A stretch of 8,192 nt of DNA from Nitrosomonadales bacterium (GTDB taxonomy: Bacteria > Pseudomonadota > Gammaproteobacteria > Burkholderiales > Sulfuricellaceae): NCBI GenBank assembly GCA_003104895.1, contig PQAG01000117.1, positions 3,414-11,605 of the forward strand, in the 5' to 3' direction. Shown one piece after another: positions 5,252 to 8,192 of this stretch. The position numbers and the translations under genes were made by a program. The stretch's first letter is position 1; each line of letters opens with the position of its first letter. The notes below the pieces were generated by a model. It did not search any database. It had not been told where the DNA came from and was given only the letters and a program-made list of their open reading frames with translations.

Positions 5252-5258
5252 TTTCCAC

Positions 5259-5438
5259 ATGAACTCGAAGCAAATGAAAAAGTGGCTGGAACAACAAGGT
5301 GCGTCCTTTCAGCCAGGCAAAGGTTCGCACTTGAAGGTGTTCCTGAACGGTAAGCAGTCCGCTCTGCCCATGCACGGCACTACGGAGCTTGGCAAGGGGC
5401 TTGAAGCGGCCATTAAACGCCAGCTTGGATTGAAATAA
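5259..5438 (+). CDS. hicA: HicA toxin (mRNA interferase)
   Basis: The 59-residue protein is the normal HicA length and has the double-stranded-RNA-binding-like fold: the helix KQMKKWLEQQGA, the strand GKGSHLKVFLNGKQSAL with the catalytic His24, PMHG, and the final helix ending KRQLGLK. HicA cleaves mRNA independently of the ribosome; HicB blocks it. I chose ATG 5259 because it gives the family N-terminus and sits just past the promoter; a GTG at 5208 in the same frame would place the promoter inside the gene. There is no Shine-Dalgarno sequence, which agrees with a leaderless transcript. The order is toxin first, as usual for hicAB. Confidence 0.94.
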   Translation: MNSKQMKKWLEQQGASFQPGKGSHLKVFLNGKQSALPMHGTTELGKGLEAAIKRQLGLK

Positions 5439-5447
5439 GGAGAATAC

Positions 5448-5864
5448 ATGTTTGACTACCCAGTTATCCTGGCCCCTGACGACGGCTCTGTGCTGGTGAC
5501 TTTCCCCGATGTGCCGGAGGCCATTACCTTTGGCATGGATGAAGACGAAGCCTTGCTACACGCTATCGATGCGCTGGAAACAGCCTTGTCGTTTTACGTG
5601 GAAGCACGCAAATCGCTGCCCGCTGTCAGCCAGCCCGCACCCGGGCAAAAGACGGTACGCCCATCGGCGCTGGAGTGCGCCAAACTGGGTGTCTATCAGG
5701 CAATGACCGAACAGGGCATCAAGAAAGCCGAACTGGCACGCCGCCTGGGCTGGCATATGCCGCAGGTTGACCGCCTGTTTGACCTGCGCCATGCCTCCAG
5801 ACTGGATCAGATTGAGGCGGCAGCTACTGTACTGGGGCGGCATATTGAGGTTCGGGTCACTTGA
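5448..5864 (+). CDS. hicB: HicB antitoxin with C-terminal HTH
   Basis: The 138-residue protein starts with the HicB partial RNase H fold (FDYPVILAPDDGSVLVTFPD, then EAITFGMDEDEALLHAIDAL) that masks HicA. It ends in a helix-turn-helix of the Xre/Cro kind (KKAELARRLGWHMPQVDRLF and LDQIEAAATVLGR, about residues 88-135). It should bind both toxin and its own operator. A strong AAGGAG ribosome-binding site lies just before ATG 5448, nine bases after hicA. Strong initiation on hicB against none on hicA would favour antitoxin excess. Confidence 0.94.
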   Translation: MFDYPVILAPDDGSVLVTFPDVPEAITFGMDEDEALLHAIDALETALSFYVEARKSLPAVSQPAPGQKTVRPSALECAKLGVYQAMTEQGIKKAELARRLGWHMPQVDRLFDLRHASRLDQIEAAATVLGRHIEVRVT

Positions 5865-5873
5865 AACAGCCGG

Positions 5874-5916
5874 GCAAGAACCGAAGGCCTAGGGTCTTGC
5901 ATTAACACATTTTTTT
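5874..5916 (+). terminator. Possible hicAB terminator
   Basis: Nine-base arms GCAAGAACC (5874-5882) and GGGTCTTGC (5892-5900) pair with one mismatch, and seven T follow at 5910-5916. The nine-base gap between stem and T-tract weakens the call. Confidence 0.4.
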
Positions 5917-5922
5917 CATGGC

Positions 5923-6060
5923 CTGGGGAAGCACTGATTTATTTGGTCATCGCGAGAAGCGAAGCGACGTGGCGATCCAGAAACGCTTGTGCTTGCAGTC
6001 TTCTGGATTGCTTCGCTACGCTCGCAATGACGAAAAATTGAATTGATCAGCGCTTCCCTA
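5923..6060. mobile_element. MITE/BIME-like palindromic element
   Basis: The outer 20-bp arms (5923-5942 and 6041-6060, core GGGAAGC-R-CTGAT) are imperfect inverted repeats, 16 of 20 matching. They enclose a second inverted pair (5947-5980 and 6003-6030) of the GTCATTGCGAGC/GAAGC/ATCCAG type that is dispersed in many bacterial genomes. It has no coding capacity and would fold into one long hairpin. No convincing target-site duplication is seen; inverted similarity may continue into ATGGC-type flanks at about 5917 and 6069. It lies between hicAB and the parE remnant. Confidence 0.72.
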
Positions 6061-6100
6061 AGGAGCCATTGGGTTCAGCGACTCCCTAACCGGGCAGGCA

Positions 6101-6260
6101 TCAATATCCCACTTCCCGCTGATGGCGGACTGCCAGAACAACCACCGTTTGTTCTTCGCTGGCATACAGTACGATATAGCCGGTATCTTCAAATTCGATG
6201 AGCCATTCCCGGTATTCAGGGGGCAAGTCCCCGGCGGGGCGCCCGAATCAGACGTGGCAT
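6101..6260 (-). pseudogene. ParE-family toxin remnant with internal out-of-frame deletion
   Basis: ATG at 6260 begins MPRLIRAP, the usual ParE N-terminus, and overlaps the antitoxin stop exactly as in the related pair at 8052-8064. The frame then ends after 14 codons. In another frame the normal C-terminal half is intact: GRPAGDLPPEYREWLIEFED, TGYIVLYASEEQ, VVVLAVRHQREVGY and a stop at 6101. Compared with the intact 96-residue relative at 7774, about 130 bp of the middle (two helices) are missing, and the frame is shifted at the junction near 6240-6245. The toxin is dead while its antitoxin is complete. Confidence 0.85.
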
Positions 6261-6538
6261 TCGGGCGGCTCTGCGTCTTGACCCGCTTCCAGTCGGGCTA
6301 ACCAGGCATCGGCTTCTTCCATTGTCACATGCAGGCCGGTAGCCTGGCACTCATTCCAGGCCTTGATCGCATCCTGATGAAACGCCTCCCGTTTTTCCTC
6401 GCGCTCGACATACTGGCGGATGGCTTCGCGCATCAGCCAGTGCGGGGTGCGCTGGCGGGCGTCAGCCAGCCGCTTTATGCGCTCTTTGGTTTCGGGATCA
6501 ATCTTGATTGCCACGGGGTGAGTGGTCGCTGTGCTCAT
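6248..6538 (-). CDS. RHH (CopG/ParD-like) antitoxin, toxin lost
   Basis: The 96-residue protein carries an N-terminal ribbon-helix-helix domain (HPVAIKIDPETKERIKRLAD, TPHWLMREAIRQYVE, about residues 8-41) and an extended C-terminal part (EAFHQDAIKAWNECQATG, then ADAWLARLEAG) that would hold the ParE partner. ATG 6538 has a GGAG ribosome-binding site 8 nt upstream; longer frames toward 6649 run through a hairpin repeat and are not credible. The partner toxin downstream is a deletion remnant, so this is an orphan antitoxin that may still repress its promoter or cross-neutralise the related ParE at 7774. The C-terminal region is 33/34 identical in DNA to 8159-8192. Confidence 0.9.
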   Translation of the reverse strand: MSTATTHPVAIKIDPETKERIKRLADARQRTPHWLMREAIRQYVEREEKREAFHQDAIKAWNECQATGLHVTMEEADAWLARLEAGQDAEPPECHV

Positions 6539-6551
6539 GGCCGTCTCCAAT

Positions 6552-6567
6552 AGGTATCGACAGGTAT
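6552..6567. promoter_or_regulatory. Phased direct repeat, putative RHH operator
   Basis: AGGTAT occurs at 6552-6557 and 6562-6567, ten bases apart, just upstream of the RHH antitoxin start. RHH repressors commonly bind such helically phased repeats. Supported by position only. Confidence 0.4.
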
Positions 6568-6623
6568 TACCATAGCGCGAAATCCAGGCATCTGGCTGAT
6601 ATGCGGGCGCTTTATCCAGCCAG

Positions 6624-6660
6624 CGTAGGGTGCAATTAAGCGAGCGCATTGCACCCTACG
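6624..6660. repeat. REP-like hairpin at the mazF 3' end
   Basis: Perfect 13-bp arms CGTAGGGTGCAAT (6624-6636) and ATTGCACCCTACG (6648-6660) flank an 11-base loop containing GCGAGCGC. This is a familiar dispersed proteobacterial repeat. Its right arm contains the TAG stop codon of mazF (6658-6656), so the element is inserted at or over the gene's end. It could also act as an mRNA 3' hairpin, but no T-tract follows. Confidence 0.75.
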
Positions 6661-6997
6661 CGGGCTTGCCAATGAGAGCAGACGCTTTTTCCCGTACCTC
6701 TGCCAACTCGCCGGGTGATACCTTTCCCTTGTGGCTGGCCTTGCGCACAACCCAATCGAGACTTTTTATCTGATCGGCCAGCGCAGCACTCGGGCGGGCT
6801 CCTACGATCAACACCTCGAATGGATAGCCCTTGATCTGAGTGGTCATTGGGCAGCACAACATCAGGCCGGTCTTGCCGTTGTAGGACGATGGACTGACCA
6901 CCAACGCCGGGCGATGGCCAGCTTGCTCATGTCCCGCCTGCGGGTCGAAATGTAGCCAGACAATGTCGCCAGCCTCAGGTACATAGCGACCCGCCAT
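6656..6997 (-). CDS. mazF: MazF toxin (sequence-specific endoribonuclease)
   Basis: The 113-residue protein closely follows E. coli MazF: RYVPEAGDIVWLHFDPQAG, HEQAGHRPALVVSP, CCPMTTQIKGYPFEV, ALADQIKSLDW, and a C-terminal helix ending ALIGKPA. The residues important for catalysis in E. coli, Arg29 and Thr52, are at the same positions. MazF cleaves single-stranded RNA at short motifs (ACA in E. coli); the motif here is unknown. It begins within TAATG shared with the mazE stop (1-bp overlap). The last codon and stop fall in a dispersed hairpin repeat, and E. coli MazF ends at the equivalent of LIG, so the extra KPA is probably repeat-derived in part and harmless. Confidence 0.95.
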   Translation of the reverse strand: MAGRYVPEAGDIVWLHFDPQAGHEQAGHRPALVVSPSSYNGKTGLMLCCPMTTQIKGYPFEVLIVGARPSAALADQIKSLDWVVRKASHKGKVSPGELAEVREKASALIGKPA

Positions 6998-7239
6998 TAC
7001 AACAGTTCCTTGCCTGCCGGCGCACCGAAATCCATTTCAGTGTGCAGATTTTCCGGTGTGATGCCGGCAAGTAACTGGACAAGCGTGCACTCGCTGGTGC
7101 GAATCGGCTCAATGACGATGCGACCGCCTTCCTCATGAATTTCAATCGGATCGTCCAGGGCCAAATTGGCCGCCGCCATGATCCCGGCAGGAATACGGAC
7201 GGACGCGCTGTTACCCCACTTCTTCACCGTTGCGCGCAT
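6997..7239 (-). CDS. mazE: MazE antitoxin (AbrB-type)
   Basis: The 80-residue protein has the swapped-hairpin AbrB DNA-binding domain (VKKWGNSASVRIPAGIM, then IEIHEEGGRIVIEPIR) and the MazE tail (LVQLLAGITPENLHTEMDFG) that occupies the MazF groove. An AGGGAG ribosome-binding site sits 7 nt before ATG 7239. It leads the mazEF operon and has a promoter-like TTGACA element upstream at 7298-7293. With MazF it should autorepress. Confidence 0.95.
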   Translation of the reverse strand: MRATVKKWGNSASVRIPAGIMAAANLALDDPIEIHEEGGRIVIEPIRTSECTLVQLLAGITPENLHTEMDFGAPAGKELL

Positions 7240-7266
7240 GGCATTCTCCCTTGTTGATTCAAAGTA

Positions 7267-7298
7267 GATACACTATCAAAGCGACCATACTGTGTCAA
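7267..7298 (-). promoter_or_regulatory. mazEF promoter and putative operator
   Basis: On the minus strand, a perfect TTGACA (7298-7293) is followed after 17 bp by TAGTGT (7275-7270), a modest -10. The -10 lies inside the dyad GATAGTGTATC (7277-7267), a likely MazE site. The start would fall about 25 nt before mazE. Confidence 0.5.
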
Positions 7299-7436
7299 CA
7301 TTGTCGATTCATGCGTTTAGTCCCGCGTTGCAGGGTGATGGGAGCAACGCTACAGCCTCAGCCGCTGCCAGATCAGAGGTGGAGTGCGCTGCACGTCGCG
7401 TAGCCTTAACCTATTGCCGCAAAAAAGGAATATGTT

Positions 7437-7454
7437 TGTCATACGCGTATCACA
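7437..7454. promoter_or_regulatory. 18-bp palindrome before the RHH antitoxin, putative operator
   Basis: The centre ATACGCGTAT is a perfect 10-bp palindrome, extended by TGT and ACA across one mismatched pair. It lies 13 bp before the start of the RHH gene and is the best operator candidate for autoregulation. The rest of the gap from 7299 shows no gene. Confidence 0.5.
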
Positions 7455-7467
7455 CTTGGAGGCAATC

Positions 7468-7680
7468 ATGTTAGCCGTCCGCTTACCTGAAGAGATCGAA
7501 AATCGCATTGCCCTGCTTGCGCGCAGCACGGGTCGCACCAAGAGTTTTTATGTACGCGAAGCCGTGGTCGAATACCTTGATGACCTTGAAGACTATTACC
7601 TCGCTGAGGCGCGTGGGAATTCTCCATTGCCCGCCATTCCTCTTGACCAGATAGAGCGCGATCTTGGTCTGGCGGATTGA
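7468..7680 (+). CDS. RHH antitoxin, RelB-like
   Basis: The 70-residue protein begins with a ribbon-helix-helix domain (MLAVRLPEEIENRIALLARS, then TGRTKSFYVREAVVEYLDDL) and ends in a short toxin-binding tail (AIPLDQIERDLGLAD). This form is typical of antitoxins that precede RelE genes. A GGAGG ribosome-binding site lies before ATG 7468, which excludes the upstream in-frame starts. The downstream relE overlaps it by 17 bp but is truncated. Its orientation is opposite to the flanking mazEF and parE modules. Confidence 0.88.
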   Translation: MLAVRLPEEIENRIALLARSTGRTKSFYVREAVVEYLDDLEDYYLAEARGNSPLPAIPLDQIERDLGLAD

Positions 7681-7777
7681 ATTCGACCCCCGTGCCCTGG
7701 ATGAACTGAAGCGCCTGGACAAAACCACCCAGGCCAGAATCATCAAAACCGTGCGGGAATGCAGCAGCGGCCTTTAA
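7664..7777 (+). pseudogene. Truncated RelE toxin, N-terminal 37 codons
   Basis: From TTG 7664 the frame reads VWRIEFDPRALDELKRLDKT and TTQARIIKTVRE, the standard first strand and helices of RelE, then leaves the family and stops at TAA 7775-7777. A normal RelE has about 85-95 residues, so the beta core with the catalytic basic residues is absent. The break lies directly against the 3' end of the convergent parE gene (stop at 7774), and the two frames overlap by 4 bp, so the module was cut when its neighbour was joined. The product should be inactive. Confidence 0.82.
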
Positions 7778-8064
7778 TTTCCGGTTTCCTTCTGATGACG
7801 TAGAGCGAGCACCGTTATGAGGTTCGTTTCATAGCGATATAGCGCGACATATCCGCTCTCGCCAAAATCAATCAGCAATTCCCTGCAATCTGGCTCCATG
7901 CCTTCGGCCGGACGGCCGATCTGCGGATGTTGCCCGAGCTTACGGACAGCATTGGTGATCGCCACAGCAGCCCGCTTTGCTGCAGCAGGATTTTTTGGGC
8001 GCAGGAACTCGCGCAATCGCGCCAAGTCACGCAGCGCTGCGTGCGTAAATCTTATTTGTGGCAT
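7774..8064 (-). CDS. ParE/RelE-family toxin
   Basis: The 96-residue protein has the complete ParE plan: MPQIRFTHAALRDLARLREF, NPAAAKRAAVAITNAVRKLG, the turn HPQIGRPAEGM, and the beta core RELLIDFGESGYVALYRYE ending VLALRHQKETGN. Members of this branch usually poison DNA gyrase. ATG 8064 is chosen because it overlaps the antitoxin stop by 13 bp and matches the start of the related remnant at 6260. It is the intact counterpart of that remnant. Its 3' end meets the truncated relE in a tail-to-tail junction. Confidence 0.92.
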   Translation of the reverse strand: MPQIRFTHAALRDLARLREFLRPKNPAAAKRAAVAITNAVRKLGQHPQIGRPAEGMEPDCRELLIDFGESGYVALYRYETNLITVLALRHQKETGN

Positions 8065-8192
8065 ACAGGTGCAGGCTTCTCGTTTTCTTCGCCCCACGTC
8101 TCAAGCCAATCAATGACTTCATCCCCGGTTACGTACAGGCCGGTTTCCTGATACTCGCTCCAGGCCCTGATCGCATCCTGATGAAACGCCTC
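8052..8192 (-). CDS. RHH antitoxin of the ParE pair, C-terminal part
   Basis: The last 46 residues, entering from the right edge, read EAFHQDAIRAWSEYQETG, then DEVIDWLETWGEE and APVCHK before TAA at 8052. This is homologous to the C-terminal half of the antitoxin at 6248 (EAFHQDAIKAWNECQATG), so the missing N-terminus is predicted to be a CopG-like ribbon-helix-helix domain. It overlaps the toxin start by 13 bp and should neutralise it. Confidence 0.85.
   Translation of the reverse strand, partial: EAFHQDAIRAWSEYQETGLYVTGDEVIDWLETWGEENEKPAPVCHK

Noticed and set aside
5034..5375. A 113-codon minus-strand frame across hicA and the porin upstream region
   Set aside because: It lies antisense over hicA and covers the hicA promoter and a hairpin; no family resemblance or ribosome-binding site.
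7299..7436. Short frames between mazE and the RHH gene
   Set aside because: No domain similarity, no ribosome-binding site and overlap with the promoter regions of both neighbours.
1276..7467. Integron gene-cassette array as an explanation for the TA density
   Set aside because: I looked for attC-like sites (paired GTTRRRY and RYYYAAC cores with dyad symmetry) between modules and found none; orientations are mixed and the repeats that exist are porin ends and REP-like hairpins.

Overview
The window looks like a chromosomal piece of a betaproteobacterium. The central porin is of the betaproteobacterial Porin_4 type, with an N-terminal signal peptide and a final-Phe tail (GMKHAF). The toxin-antitoxin (TA) genes and the interspersed hairpin repeats also fit Proteobacteria. 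A Nitrosomonadales-like host (Gallionella/Sulfuricella relatives) is a guess from porin style only. No integrase, transposase, tRNA, rRNA or CRISPR array is visible.

Layout. 1-762 is the 3' three quarters of a UDP-glucuronate 4-epimerase-type sugar nucleotide epimerase, the edge of a surface-polysaccharide region. Almost everything from 771 to the right edge is a dense TA island: yefM-yoeB (771-1272, -), vapBC (1391-2022, -), a PF09720-type antitoxin with a RelE/ParE toxin (2442-2968, -) trailed by a DUF2283 gene killed by one internal stop (2229-2426), and a DUF4258-DUF2283 pair that is probably TA-like (3230-3660, -). An intact outer-membrane porin follows (3754-4965, -). Beyond it are hicAB (5259-5864, +), an intact ribbon-helix-helix (RHH) antitoxin with a parE remnant (6101-6538, -), mazEF (6656-7239, -), an RHH antitoxin with a truncated relE (7468-7777, +), and a second RHH/parE pair that runs off the window (7774-8192, -). 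That is nine or ten TA loci in about 7.4 kb, three of them with a broken member.

The most unusual structure is a threefold repeat (about 2087-2176, 3055-3203, 3664-3805). Each copy carries the 3' end of a porin gene, a 30-bp spacer and a strong rho-independent terminator. Only the third copy belongs to a complete porin. The other two are stubs whose porin bodies are replaced by TA modules. This suggests that a tandem porin array was eroded or invaded by TA cassettes while the terminators were retained, or that the porin-end/terminator unit served as a recombination handle.

Regulatory sites fit autoregulated TA operons: a TGTACA core over the yefM -10 box, a TTGACA-17-TAGCAT promoter with a tandem 12-mer before vapB, a perfect 12-bp palindrome filling the hicA promoter spacer (the hicA transcript appears almost leaderless), a TTGACA promoter before mazE and an 18-bp palindrome before the RHH gene at 7468. 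Two hairpin repeats (5923-6060, a MITE/BIME-like element, and 6624-6660) sit between modules; the second supplies the stop codon of mazF.
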